A DNA stretch of 64,000 bases, taken from positions 1-64,000 of the forward strand of contig NZ_CZJT01000116.1 of assembly GCF_900010755.1 (NCBI RefSeq). Reading direction: 5' to 3'. Made by a program: the position numbers and the translations under genes. The number at the start of each line of letters is the position of its first letter. The first letter of the stretch is position 1. A model generated the notes under the pieces. It saw nothing but the letters and a program-made list of their open reading frames with translations, made no database searches and was not told the origin of the DNA. This DNA comes from Paeniglutamicibacter antarcticus. Its GTDB lineage: Bacteria; Actinomycetota; Actinomycetes; Actinomycetales; Micrococcaceae. Positions 41,948-50,999 of the stretch are shown here, in pieces.

Positions 41948-42515
41948 GAAGAAAGGCTAACGCACGGCAGCTTCCCACCCCGGTTCCCGCCCACCTCACG
42001 GAGCGCGTCGGTTCTCTGCAAGGGGGGCTTCGTCGTTGTGGACGCGAGGGCTCGGCTGGTTGCGGCCGGTCCCCCACATCGGCAGCCGGGCTTGGCCTGT
42101 GCGGCGCTCCGGTCCCGAGCAGATCCCCCGCACGAACGGTGGTTCTACTGGCATCGCATTTGCACGGCACGGCGCGGTACGACCTAATTCATGAGCTAAC
42201 GCCATGCGCTGCAAGCCACCGTGCTTCAGGAGTCAGAACGCGGGCAAAGATGTCTTGAATACAGGTTTTGACACCTCAAATGAAAGGCCATACATCCTTG
42301 GCAGTGCACGTCTCGCGCGTCACCGTACGGTGCTGGTCACTCCCGGTCCAGCTGCTTGGTTCCAGTATCACGGTGGTGCCACAGCAGTCCGGCTCCTTCG
42401 TAAGGACTCTGTCCAGGACGGGAACTCAGAAAATGCCGCCTTATGCCGCCTGGATGTGGCCCTTGCTCATGAAGGATCTGGCTTGAAGCGGCCTTTTGCC
42501 GGAATATGCTGAGCC
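41948..42515. other. Intergenic region
   Basis: Nearly 570 bases separate the glycosyltransferase from the DUF1003 gene. Short frames exist on both strands, but no family is recognisable. The composition is GC-rich at the left and mixed in the right half. The region before 42516 should hold the DUF1003 promoter. No clear repeats or tRNA-like structure were seen. Confidence 0.4.
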
Positions 42516-42953
42516 ATGGACAATCAGCAAAAGACGTGGCACGCCGAGCACAAGGCCTCACTGACCAAGGGACAACGAGCCGCCGACTATATGCGTAATG
42601 GGATGGGTAGTTGGCCGTTTGTGGTGGGCTTTCTTGTCTTCATGATGCTCTGGGCCGTAGTCAATACGTGGGTGCTGTCGCAACGTGCATGGGATCCCTA
42701 CCCATATATTCTGCTGAACCTCTTCTTGTCCATGCTCGCTGGCCTGCAGGGCGCCATTTTGTTGATCGCTGCCAAACGTCAGGACGCCATTGCCGCTGCC
42801 ATGGCCCAGCATGACCTGGAAACCAATTTGGCGTCAAAAGCGGAGATCGAGCAGCTCAGCGCCATCAATGAGCAGCAGCTGAAGATCCTCAAGGAGTTAC
42901 TGGCGCTGGGTGCGCTCAAGAGTTCCGAGACCCCGGCTCGGGGAGGGAGCTGA
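42516..42953 (+). CDS. DUF1003 domain-containing membrane protein
   Basis: A 145-residue protein with the DUF1003 pattern: a cytoplasmic N-terminal part, two closely spaced membrane helices (WPFVVGFLVFMMLWAVVNTW and YILLNLFLSMLAGLQGAILLI), then the conserved MAQHDLETNLASKAEIEQL coiled-coil-like tail. The domain is widespread and its function is unknown. It is a single gene that ends 16 bases before the convergent ABC1 kinase stop. The start is ATG 42516; the upstream ribosome site is weak. Confidence 0.9.
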   Translation: MDNQQKTWHAEHKASLTKGQRAADYMRNGMGSWPFVVGFLVFMMLWAVVNTWVLSQRAWDPYPYILLNLFLSMLAGLQGAILLIAAKRQDAIAAAMAQHDLETNLASKAEIEQLSAINEQQLKILKELLALGALKSSETPARGGS

Positions 42954-42969
42954 GGTCTGAGGCCCACAG

Positions 42970-44616
42970 CTACCGCGGACCTCGGTACTTCTTGCGTCGG
43001 GAAGTCCACACGAGGTAGGTAGCCAGAGATCCAGCCGCACCAAGACCAGCACCCATGAGCGGATTTTGCCAGGTCCGCAGTCGCTCCCGGTCCGCCGCCG
43101 TCAGTTCGCCGATTCCCCGAATGAAGGCAGCGGCAATCATGCCGGCCACCAGCCGGTTCCCGATGCGTTCCACTCGTCCCACTAAGGGCTCCAGCTCCTC
43201 GGGGCGCAGGTGGACTTCAACACCGCCATCGATGTTCTCGATCAATGTGCGGAGCTTCTCGGGCAGGATCATGCCCAACTCAGCGGCTTCCAATCCTGCC
43301 TTACCCAGCCGCTCGGCAAGGTTCCGAGGGCTAAACTTCTCTTGCGCCAGGGTCTTGGCATAGGGACGAAGGATCTCTCCGAGGTTGAACTCCGGGTTCA
43401 ACCGGACCCCCATGCCCTCGGTCATCAAGACCATCTTGAGCAGCATCGCCATCTCCCGAGGCAGCTGGAGATGGTGGTTTCGCAGAATGGCCAGCATCTG
43501 GGTGATGAGGGGTGCGATCTGAACCTCGCGGAGTTCGTGCCCCTGATAGAGCTGGATAAAACGGGCCGCGTCTTGTCGCAGCACACCGCGGTCCACGGCC
43601 GGGCGGGTCACGGAGATCGTTCGTAGGGCGGAGCTGACCTTGTCAGGATCGTTGCTGGTGAACGCGAATAGCAGCGTTCCTAACTGGCTACGCAGTTGTT
43701 CGTCGATTTCACCGACCATCCCAAAATCAATCAAGGCGATTCTGCCTCCGGGCTGAATGAACAGGTTGCCGGGATGCGGATCGGCGTGGAAAAACCCGTC
43801 TTCAAAAATCATCTTCGCTGCGGCCCGCGCCGCACGTTCGGCCACCTCGCCCCTGTCGATCCCCGCACGGTCAAGTGCCTCGATGTGGTCAACCTTGATG
43901 CCCCTGATCCGTTCCATGGTCAGTACGCGGGACGTGGTTGTCTCCCAGAAGATCTTGGGAATGTAAATGTCCGGATCTGATCCGAAATTCTTAGCAAAGC
44001 GCTCGGCGGAGCGGCCTTCACGCAGATAGTCGAGTTCTGCGCGCAGGGTGGCAGCGAACTCGGTGGCGATCCCCGCCACGTTGTAATCCGCCGCAACGTC
44101 CCAGCGCCGGCTGGCGTGAGCGGCCATATTTTGCAGGATCTCCAGATCTTCATCGATCCGGTTCACGATGCCGGGGCGCCGCACCTTCACCACGATCTCG
44201 GTGCCATCAGCCATCGTCGCGGCATGGGCCTGGCCGATCGAGGCGCTGGCCAATGGTTCATCGTCAAACGAGACGAAGAGCTGTTCGGGGGTGGCACCGA
44301 GTTCCTGTTGGATTAATGAGCGGATCTGCTCAGCGGAAACCGGGGGCGCGCCATCTTGGAGCTTGGATAGTTCACTGAGGTAGGCGGCCGGCATAATATC
44401 TGAACGGGTGGAGAGCAACTGGCCGAGTTTGATGAAGGTTGGACCTAGTTCTTCCAACGCCAACCGAAGCCGCACCGGGCTGGTGGGCTCCTGTGCGGGC
44501 ATCAGTGGATGCCGCGGCAGCCAACGCTCCAGCCCCATGGTGCCGGCAAAGAATCCCAGTCCGTGCCGGGCCAAGATTTCGGCAATCTGGGCAAACCGTT
44601 CCAGATGGGTGTTCAT
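42970..44616 (-). CDS. ABC1/UbiB-family atypical kinase (AarF-like)
   Basis: A 548-residue ABC1 (UbiB/AarF) family atypical kinase/ATPase. The KxGQ element is FIKLGQLLSTRSDIMPAAYL (about 54-73), the ATP-binding AxAS is ASASIGQAHAA, and the catalytic loop and metal site are in PGNLFIQPGGRIALIDFGMVG. Two membrane helices end the protein. Family members support ubiquinone or lipid metabolism; actinobacteria use menaquinone, so the substrate is unclear. The ATG at 44616 has GGAAGGA about 12 bases upstream; a longer frame upstream is in another phase. Confidence 0.92.
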   Translation of the reverse strand: MNTHLERFAQIAEILARHGLGFFAGTMGLERWLPRHPLMPAQEPTSPVRLRLALEELGPTFIKLGQLLSTRSDIMPAAYLSELSKLQDGAPPVSAEQIRSLIQQELGATPEQLFVSFDDEPLASASIGQAHAATMADGTEIVVKVRRPGIVNRIDEDLEILQNMAAHASRRWDVAADYNVAGIATEFAATLRAELDYLREGRSAERFAKNFGSDPDIYIPKIFWETTTSRVLTMERIRGIKVDHIEALDRAGIDRGEVAERAARAAAKMIFEDGFFHADPHPGNLFIQPGGRIALIDFGMVGEIDEQLRSQLGTLLFAFTSNDPDKVSSALRTISVTRPAVDRGVLRQDAARFIQLYQGHELREVQIAPLITQMLAILRNHHLQLPREMAMLLKMVLMTEGMGVRLNPEFNLGEILRPYAKTLAQEKFSPRNLAERLGKAGLEAAELGMILPEKLRTLIENIDGGVEVHLRPEELEPLVGRVERIGNRLVAGMIAAAFIRGIGELTAADRERLRTWQNPLMGAGLGAAGSLATYLVWTSRRKKYRGPR

Positions 44617-44759
44617 GGGCGAGCGCTTCCTTCCCCTTGGGGTCCAGGACCAAATACTTGGCCCTGGAGAGATCGGTCATGGTCTTGATCCTACGGTGCC
44701 CAGTTAGAACTCCCGCGCCTTAAGTCTTCGTACTCGGCATGGGGAGCGAGTCCTCTGTT

Positions 44760-45101
44760 CTAAGCCTGGAAAGAACGTCTTAGGCCCAGAAAGAACTGCC
44801 AGTGCGTTCGCGATATCTCGGGATGTCCCATGAGACCAGGGTTACCATGACGCAACGGCCAGTGCGTGGGGGCCCTGCAGATGATTGCGATCGACGAAGC
44901 CGCCGACAAGAGGATCGCGATGGATGCCATCGAGGTGGGACCCATAACCAAAGCTACGGCCACAGCCACAGCCAGGATTACGATCCGCATGCGCTGGAAT
45001 AAGTGCTGGCCGCGGTGCCGATTAAGTGTGGCCAACGAAGCGATGAAGGCCGCACTGATCATCCCAACACGCGAACTCATGGCAGCACCCTGGACCCCCA
45101 A
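44760..45101 (-). CDS. Hypothetical small membrane protein
   Basis: A predicted protein of 113 residues with one long hydrophobic stretch (MRIVILAVAVAVALVMGPTS, continuing ASIAILLSAASSIAII) that could be one or two membrane helices, plus a charged tail. No family was recognised. It lies between the ABC1 kinase and isocitrate dehydrogenase genes, all on the - strand. The coding status is uncertain: no strong ribosome site, and the 3' half reads poorly. It could start at 45101 or at the second ATG (45080). Confidence 0.4.
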   Translation of the reverse strand: MGVQGAAMSSRVGMISAAFIASLATLNRHRGQHLFQRMRIVILAVAVAVALVMGPTSMASIAILLSAASSIAIICRAPTHWPLRHGNPGLMGHPEISRTHWQFFLGLRRSFQA

Positions 45102-45170
45102 TGGAAACCAGTCTCCAGGGTGCTGTGAGCCGGTCAGCTTACGTATATACGCACTTTATTCGGCGCCGGC

Positions 45171-46394
45171 TTATCGACTCAGGCGCGATTTTAAGCGAGT
45201 CTCAAGTTCTGCGAGGAACTGTTCCGTGGTCAACCATTCTTGGGCCGTTCCCACCAACAGAGCCAGGTCCTTGGTCATAAATCCGGCTTCGACGCTCTTG
45301 ATGACGGTGTCTTCGAGGGCCAAGGCAAAATCGACCACGGCCGGAGTATTGTCCAGTGTTCCACGATGGATGAGTCCGCGGGTCCACGCAAAAATGGAGG
45401 CGATGGGGTTGGTAGAGGTGGGTTTGCCTTGCTGGTGCTGGCGATAGTGTCGGGTCACGGTCCCATGCGCGGCCTCGGCCTCAACGGTTTTTCCGTCCGG
45501 GGTCAGCAGGACGGAGGTCATCAGCCCGAGCGATCCGTAGCCCTGGGCGACGGTGTCGGATTGGACATCCCCATCGTAGTTCTTGCAGGCCCAGACGTAG
45601 CCGCCTTCCCACTTCATGGCCGATGCGACCATGTCATCGATGAGCCGGTGCTCGTAGGTCAGCCCTTCTTGGTCGAATAGTTCCTTGAATTCGGTCTCAA
45701 ACACTTCTTGGAACAAGTCCTTGAACTGTCCGTCGTAGGCCTTGAGGATGGTGTTCTTGGTGGAGAGGTAGACCGGGTACCGCCGCTTAAGTCCGTAGGT
45801 AAATGAGGCGCGGGCGAAGTCGCGGATGGAGTCGTTGAAGTTGTACATACCCATGGCCACGCCTCCGCCTTCGGGGTAGGTGATAACGCTTTGGTGGATT
45901 TCTTCACCTCCGTCGGACGGGGTGAACGTCATGGTGAGGGTGCCTGGTCCCGGGACCTTAAAATTGGTTGCCTTGTATTGGTCACCAAAGGCATGGCGGC
46001 CGATGATGATGGGTTTGTTCCACCCGGGAACGAGGCGCGGAATGGTTGAGATGATGATCGGTTCGCGGAAGACCACTCCACCAAGGATATTTCGGATGGT
46101 TCCGTTAGGGGACGGCCACATTCGTTTCAGGCCGAATTCCTTCACTCGGGCCTCATCCGGAGTGATGGTTGCGCACTTGATCCCGACGTGGTGCTTCTTG
46201 ATAGCGTGTGCCGCATCCACCGTCACGTAGTCGTTGGTGGCATCGCGGTTCTGGATGGACAGGTCGTAGTACGCCAGATCCATGTCCAAGTAGGGAAGGA
46301 TCAGCTTGTCCTTGATGGATTTCCAGATGATGCGCGTCATCTCGTCCCCGTCGAGTTCGACGACGGTTCCGGTGACTTTGATTTTTGGAATCAT
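45171..46394 (-). CDS. icd: NADP-dependent isocitrate dehydrogenase (eukaryote-like type)
   Basis: A 407-residue NADP isocitrate dehydrogenase of the eukaryote-like homodimeric subfamily. It begins KIKVTGTVVELDGDEMTRI; the substrate-binding SPNGTIRNILGG and RYPVYLSTKNTILKAYDGQF, and the cofactor-binding AAHGTVTRHYRQHQ with NPIASIFAWTRGL, are intact. It makes 2-oxoglutarate and NADPH. The ATG at 46394 is the start; the longer in-frame extension to 46592 overlaps the pckG end. It lies 71 bases downstream of pckG in the same orientation, so they may share control. Confidence 0.95.
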   Translation of the reverse strand: MIPKIKVTGTVVELDGDEMTRIIWKSIKDKLILPYLDMDLAYYDLSIQNRDATNDYVTVDAAHAIKKHHVGIKCATITPDEARVKEFGLKRMWPSPNGTIRNILGGVVFREPIIISTIPRLVPGWNKPIIIGRHAFGDQYKATNFKVPGPGTLTMTFTPSDGGEEIHQSVITYPEGGGVAMGMYNFNDSIRDFARASFTYGLKRRYPVYLSTKNTILKAYDGQFKDLFQEVFETEFKELFDQEGLTYEHRLIDDMVASAMKWEGGYVWACKNYDGDVQSDTVAQGYGSLGLMTSVLLTPDGKTVEAEAAHGTVTRHYRQHQQGKPTSTNPIASIFAWTRGLIHRGTLDNTPAVVDFALALEDTVIKSVEAGFMTKDLALLVGTAQEWLTTEQFLAELETRLKSRLSR

Positions 46395-46465
46395 GTTTTT
46401 TCCTGGGTTTCTGGTGCCCCTGTGGAAGTAGTCGCAGGGGCACCGGGTTTCCGCGCGGATGCGGC

Positions 46466-48310
46466 CTAGAAGATGGACGAGGACCGCGTGAAGCGTTCGG
46501 TGAGCCCGTCCAGTTGGGCAGCTAATTGTGTCGGCAGGGAATCCCCGAAGCGGGCGTACCACTGCTTGATGCTCTCGATTTCCTGGTCCCATTCTTCGGG
46601 GTCGACGTCCACCGCGGTGCGCAGGTCCTCATTGCTGACACCCAGTCCGGTGGTGTCGAGGGCTCCGGGAGCCGGGACATAGCCGATAGGTGTTTCGATG
46701 CCGGCGGCGGTGCCCTCGATCCGCTCGATAGCCCATTTGAGGACGCGGGAGTTTTCCCCGAAACCGGGCCAGAGGAACTTCCCCGCGGCGTCTCGGCGGA
46801 ACCAGTTGACCAGGAAAATGTGCGGCAGCTTTGAGGCAGTCGTCGATGTGCCAACGTCAAGCCAGTGCTGGAGGTAATCGCCGGCGTCGTAGCCGATGAA
46901 CGGCAACATCGCCATCGGGTCGCGGCGGACGACGCCGACCTTGCCTGCTGCAGCCGCTGTCGTTTCGGAGGACAGAGTCGAGCCCATGAAGACCCCACTG
47001 GTCCAGTCGCGTGACTGGGTGACCAACGGGATCGTTGTTTTACGTCGGCCACCGAAGAAGATCGCGGAGAGGGGAACTCCATCGGGGTCGTCATATTCAG
47101 CTGCCAGGATGTCCACCTGGCTGATGGGTGTGCAGAACCGCGAATTGGGGTGGGCTGCAGGCTCCCCGCTGGCCGGGGTCCATTCTCTGCCGGTCCAGTC
47201 CCTCAGGTATTCCGGCGTTTCTTCGGTCATGCCTTCCCACCAGACACCCCCGTCGTCGGTGAGCGCAACGTTGGTGAAGATGGTGTTTCCCTTGGTGATG
47301 GCATCCATGGCGTTGGGGTTGGTATGCCAACCCGTTCCTGGCGCGACACCAAAAAGGCCCGCTTCGGGGTTGGTGGCCCTTAGCCTGCCGTCTTTTCCCA
47401 CACGAATCCAGGCGATGTCATCGCCCAGGGTCTCAACGCGCCAGCCTTCGACGGTGGGGTTCAGCAGGGCCAGATTGGTTTTGCCGCACGCAGAGGGGAA
47501 AGCTGCGCTAATGAAATGCGACTGCCCTTCGGGGTTGGTGAGCTTAAGAATGAGCATGTGTTCGGCCAGCCAGCCCTCCTGTCTAGCCATCGCCGAGGCA
47601 ATGCGCAGCGAGTAGCACTTCTTGCCTAGGAGAGCATTGCCTCCGTACCCGGAACCGTAGGACCAGATCGATTTTTCTTCCGGAAAGTGGACTATCCATT
47701 TTTCGCGATTGCACGGCCAGCTCACGTCTTGCTGCCCCGGCTCCAGCGGTGCGCCTACGGAATGAAGGGCGGGGACAAAGTCGGCGTTCAACTGGTTCAT
47801 TTTCGCCAATACGTCGGACCCGGAACGCGTCATGATGTGCATCGACGCCACGACATACGCGCTATCGGTGATCTCCACGCCAAACTTCGGATCATCCGAC
47901 TCCAAGTGCCCCATGACGAACGGGATGACATACATGGTCCTCCCCCGCATGGCACCCGTGAACAGCTTCCGCAGCTTCTCCTTCATGGTGGCAGGATCCA
48001 TCCAGTTGTTCGTGAACCCTGCATCTCGCTCCTTCTCCGAACAGATGAACGTCTGTTCCTCAACCCGGGCAACGTCGTCCGGGTCGGAGAACGCGGCAAA
48101 GGAATGGGGGAACTTTTCTTCCGCGAGCCGCACCAAGGTACCGGCACCGACTAGCTCTTCGGTGAGCTCCCGGTACTCGGCTGCTGAACCATCAACCCAA
48201 TGGATCTTCTCCGGGGTGGTCATGGCGGCAACCTGTTCGACCCATTGCAGCAGTCGGGCGGGGGCATGGGGTGTGAAACCTCGGACTGCGGGTTCTGTGA
48301 AGCTGTTCAT
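46466..48310 (-). CDS. pckG: Phosphoenolpyruvate carboxykinase (GTP)
   Basis: A 614-residue GTP-dependent PEP carboxykinase, converting oxaloacetate to PEP. The family body is intact: FPHSFAAFSDPDDVARVEEQ, the GYGGNALLGKKCYSLRIAS substrate region, the P-loop FPSACGKTNLALLNP with the catalytic Cys, DDIAWIRVGKDGRLRATNPE (metal), and the FGGRRKTTIPLV GTP-binding segment. I chose ATG 48310, which gives a start typical of the family; the longer frame to 48427 adds a non-conserved leader. Its direct neighbour is icd. It links TCA cycle and gluconeogenesis. Confidence 0.96.
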   Translation of the reverse strand: MNSFTEPAVRGFTPHAPARLLQWVEQVAAMTTPEKIHWVDGSAAEYRELTEELVGAGTLVRLAEEKFPHSFAAFSDPDDVARVEEQTFICSEKERDAGFTNNWMDPATMKEKLRKLFTGAMRGRTMYVIPFVMGHLESDDPKFGVEITDSAYVVASMHIMTRSGSDVLAKMNQLNADFVPALHSVGAPLEPGQQDVSWPCNREKWIVHFPEEKSIWSYGSGYGGNALLGKKCYSLRIASAMARQEGWLAEHMLILKLTNPEGQSHFISAAFPSACGKTNLALLNPTVEGWRVETLGDDIAWIRVGKDGRLRATNPEAGLFGVAPGTGWHTNPNAMDAITKGNTIFTNVALTDDGGVWWEGMTEETPEYLRDWTGREWTPASGEPAAHPNSRFCTPISQVDILAAEYDDPDGVPLSAIFFGGRRKTTIPLVTQSRDWTSGVFMGSTLSSETTAAAAGKVGVVRRDPMAMLPFIGYDAGDYLQHWLDVGTSTTASKLPHIFLVNWFRRDAAGKFLWPGFGENSRVLKWAIERIEGTAAGIETPIGYVPAPGALDTTGLGVSNEDLRTAVDVDPEEWDQEIESIKQWYARFGDSLPTQLAAQLDGLTERFTRSSSIF

Positions 48311-48532
48311 GAACGTCTTCTTTCTTTCTCGTTTCAGCGCCGGAGTCACGGAGGGTGTTCTGCGGCTGAGATATCGCAGGTGCGGCGGTGCGCCAAGGTG
48401 CCGTCGCTTCCAGTCTTTTGGACTCAAAATTTCGTCATGTTGCTTATCGGCCTGTCGGATTCGGTGGCTAAATTGCCGACTGGGGGGCTTGGGCCGCAGT
48501 GGGCTTTGGGCCGTGGTTTGGTAATGAATTCT

Positions 48533-48709
48533 CTAGGGATCGAGTCGGGGAGCAACCACAATCGGGATCAGAAACGCCACGGTCACCCCCAAGATGCCTC
48601 CAAGGAGTACAACTCCTTGCCATTGCGGAAGTGCCCAGACTTCTCCCATGAGGTAGATCCCCCCGACAAAAAACGCAAACGAGACCAGAAAGACGAAGAC
48701 ATTCTTCAT
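48533..48709 (-). CDS. Small two-helix membrane protein
   Basis: A 58-residue protein with two hydrophobic segments (KNVFVFLVSFAFFVGGIYLM and VVLLGGILGVTVAFLIPIVV) separated by EVWALPQWQG, then a short tail APRLDP. No family is recognised. The ATG at 48709 is the first that fits; in-frame sequence ahead (HPFIDWLHH) also reads protein-like but meets a TGA. It is divergent from the arsR gene, sharing a 26-base palindromic region, so ArsR may regulate it. Confidence 0.6.
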   Translation of the reverse strand: MKNVFVFLVSFAFFVGGIYLMGEVWALPQWQGVVLLGGILGVTVAFLIPIVVAPRLDP

Positions 48710-48741
48710 GTGGTGCAGCCAATCGATGAATGGGTGATTCC

Positions 48742-48767
48742 ATCATATTACAACATTATGATATGAT
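48742..48767. promoter_or_regulatory. ArsR/SmtB-type operator candidate
   Basis: ATCATAT (48742-48748) and ATATGAT (48761-48767) form a 7-base inverted repeat around 12 bases in an AT-rich stretch, as ArsR/SmtB repressors prefer. It sits 31 bases upstream of arsR and 33 bases upstream of the divergent small membrane protein gene. Confidence 0.65.
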
Positions 48768-48797
48768 AAAGTCATCAAATCGCGAGAGGGATCAATC

Positions 48798-49169
48798 ATG
48801 GAACAGTACTTTGACGCGCAACGACCGCTGTATGAGGTCAAGGCAAACCTCTTCAAGGGCCTGTCACATCCAATACGGGTCAGCGTGCTGGAGGTACTCA
48901 CCCGAAAGGCCGAGGTTTCAGTGGCTGAGTTACTCACAAGCACGGGGCTGGAGTCTTCGCATCTGTCCCAGCATCTGTCGGTCCTGCGGCGGCACAACCT
49001 TGTGGCCGCCGAACGGCGTGGCAGCCAGGTGTTCTACAGGCTGGCTTATCCGCAGGTGGCGGACCTGCTTCGGGTGGCCCGCGCGTTGTTGGTCGAAATC
49101 CTGCAGACAACGCATGAGCAGCTCGCCACGAGTGCCAGCTTGCCCGAGCTTGTCCAGGATCTCAGCTAG
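48798..49169 (+). CDS. ArsR family transcriptional repressor
   Basis: A 123-residue winged HTH regulator of the ArsR/SmtB family. The recognition region is SVAELLTSTGLESSHLSQHL followed by the wing RRGSQVFYRLAYP. A canonical ELCVCDL-type cysteine metal site is absent, so the ligand is not obviously a metal. Its stop overlaps the GTG start of the SulP gene (TAGTG), so the repressor and transporter are one transcription unit. It probably represses the transporter and the divergent small protein. Confidence 0.9.
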   Translation: MEQYFDAQRPLYEVKANLFKGLSHPIRVSVLEVLTRKAEVSVAELLTSTGLESSHLSQHLSVLRRHNLVAAERRGSQVFYRLAYPQVADLLRVARALLVEILQTTHEQLATSASLPELVQDLS

Positions 49170-50830
49170 TGACGCGAATCCCGTCCGCCCTACATTCCGT
49201 GGCAACATTGCTGCCCAGCTGGCGTGACTACCGCCAGCTCCCCGCGACCTGGCGACAGGACCTGCTGGCCGGCGTGACCGTTGGCATTGTCGCGCTGCCC
49301 CTGGCGCTGGCGTTTGGGGTCAGCTCGGGCGCAGGAGCCGAGAGCGGGTTGATTACTGCAATCATCGCCGGCATCGTCGCGGCAGTATTTGGCGGCTCCA
49401 ACATCCAGGTGTCGGGGCCCACAGGGGCCATGGTGGTGGTCCTCGGTCCGGTCGTGGCAACCCAGGGCCTTGGCGTGCTGGCTGTAGTTTGCGTGATGGC
49501 CGGCCTCATTGTGGTGGCCGCAGGATTGCTGCGCCTGGGTCGAACGATCACCTACATACCGTGGCCGGTGATCGAGGGATTCACCCTTGGCATCGCCATG
49601 ATCATTTTCCTCCAGCAGGTCCCCTCGGCGTTCGGAGTACCCGCAGGGCCAAGTAGCAATGCCTTCATGGCCGTCGTCGAAGCCCTCCAAACCGTGAACG
49701 GGGCGGCCATGTGGATTCCCCTGTTGGTTGTTGCCGTGGTTATTGCGGTCATGGTCTTGGCCCCGCGCATCCACAAGGCCATCCCCGGGTCGATCATCGC
49801 AATCATCATCGTCACCGTGGGCGTAAATCTGGCCCAGCTACCCGTGGCGACCATTGGGGCATTGCCCGATTCCCTGCCGGCACCCCGGCTGCCTTCGGCG
49901 GACTGGGAAACCATGACAGCCCTTCTGGGTCCGGCCCTGACCATTGCAGCGTTGGCCGCCATCGAATCCCTGCTGTCGGCTCGCGTTGCGGCCTCAATTT
50001 CAGACACGGGGCCCTATGACGCCGACCGTGAACTCGTGGGCCAAGGCCTCGCCTCCGTGGCCTCGGGCTTCTTCGGTGGCATGCCCGCGACTGGTGCCAT
50101 CGCCCGAACAGCCGTGAACATCCGTGCCGGCGGTCGCACTCGCATGTCGGCAATTATCCATTCGCTCGTACTGATTATTGTCATCTATGCAGCAAGCGGT
50201 GTTGTGGGGAGCATTCCCCTCGCCGCCCTGTCCGGTGTGTTGATGGTCACGGCGGCCAGGATGATCTCAATAACCACCGTGAAAACGATTGTCGGGTCCA
50301 CCAAGTCCGACGCCGTCGTCTTCATCGTCACGGCGCTAATCACTGTCAGCGTCGACCTGATCTACGCGGTGGGCATCGGCATTGCCGTTGCTGCTTTCTT
50401 CGCACTACGGGCCTTGGCAAATTCCGCCGGCGTATATCGGGAAGAGCTTCCCGATCCCAAGGTCCCGGGAGACGAGCATATTGCCGTTTTCCGCCTTGAC
50501 GGGGCACTGTTCTTCGGAGTCGCCGAACGGCTGCTTGCCCGTGTGGGAAAAATAGAGAACGTCGCGGTGGTGATCCTGCGCATGTCGCAGCTCCAGATCC
50601 TGGACGCCACCGGCGCACAGGTCATGACCGAACTCGTGCACGGACTTGAACGGCGCGGAATCACTGTGCTCATCAAGGGAATCCGCCCCCAGCACCTACG
50701 TCTGGCCACCAGGATCGGTGTGGTCTCATCACTGCGGCACGAGAACCACCTCTTTGACACGCTTGAAGGCGCCATTGAGCATGCGCGAAGCCATATCCGC
50801 CGGGCCGAACACGGACTGAATCCCGCCTGA
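49169..50830 (+). CDS. SulP family anion transporter with STAS domain
   Basis: A 553-residue SulP transporter. Membrane segments (about 25-420) contain the family pattern: LLAGVTVGIVALPLALAFGV, YIPWPVIEGFTLGIAMIIFL, FFGGMPATGAIARTAVNIRA, and DLIYAVGIGIAVAAFFALR. A cytoplasmic STAS domain follows from about 445 (FRLDGALFFGVAERLL and DATGAQVMTELVHGLERRG). Substrates in the family are sulfate, bicarbonate or other anions; which one is not readable. The GTG start overlaps the ArsR stop, so expression is controlled by that regulator. Confidence 0.93.
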   Translation: MTRIPSALHSVATLLPSWRDYRQLPATWRQDLLAGVTVGIVALPLALAFGVSSGAGAESGLITAIIAGIVAAVFGGSNIQVSGPTGAMVVVLGPVVATQGLGVLAVVCVMAGLIVVAAGLLRLGRTITYIPWPVIEGFTLGIAMIIFLQQVPSAFGVPAGPSSNAFMAVVEALQTVNGAAMWIPLLVVAVVIAVMVLAPRIHKAIPGSIIAIIIVTVGVNLAQLPVATIGALPDSLPAPRLPSADWETMTALLGPALTIAALAAIESLLSARVAASISDTGPYDADRELVGQGLASVASGFFGGMPATGAIARTAVNIRAGGRTRMSAIIHSLVLIIVIYAASGVVGSIPLAALSGVLMVTAARMISITTVKTIVGSTKSDAVVFIVTALITVSVDLIYAVGIGIAVAAFFALRALANSAGVYREELPDPKVPGDEHIAVFRLDGALFFGVAERLLARVGKIENVAVVILRMSQLQILDATGAQVMTELVHGLERRGITVLIKGIRPQHLRLATRIGVVSSLRHENHLFDTLEGAIEHARSHIRRAEHGLNPA

Positions 50831-50999
50831 GTCAAGGAAAACTCTCGAGGAATCACGGGTCTATGGCAACAGATCCTCACATGTTGGAAAATAAACCCTT
50901 AGGCTCGATAAGAGATCAGGGCGATGCATTCGGTGCCCGCCAAGAAATTCCGCAATATCCCCCGCGTCGCAGTTGGCGCATGGAAACGATGGAGTCACG

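Noticed and set aside
41996..42512. Possible gene in the gap between the glycosyltransferase and DUF1003
   Set aside because: Several overlapping short frames, none with recognisable domain or start signals.
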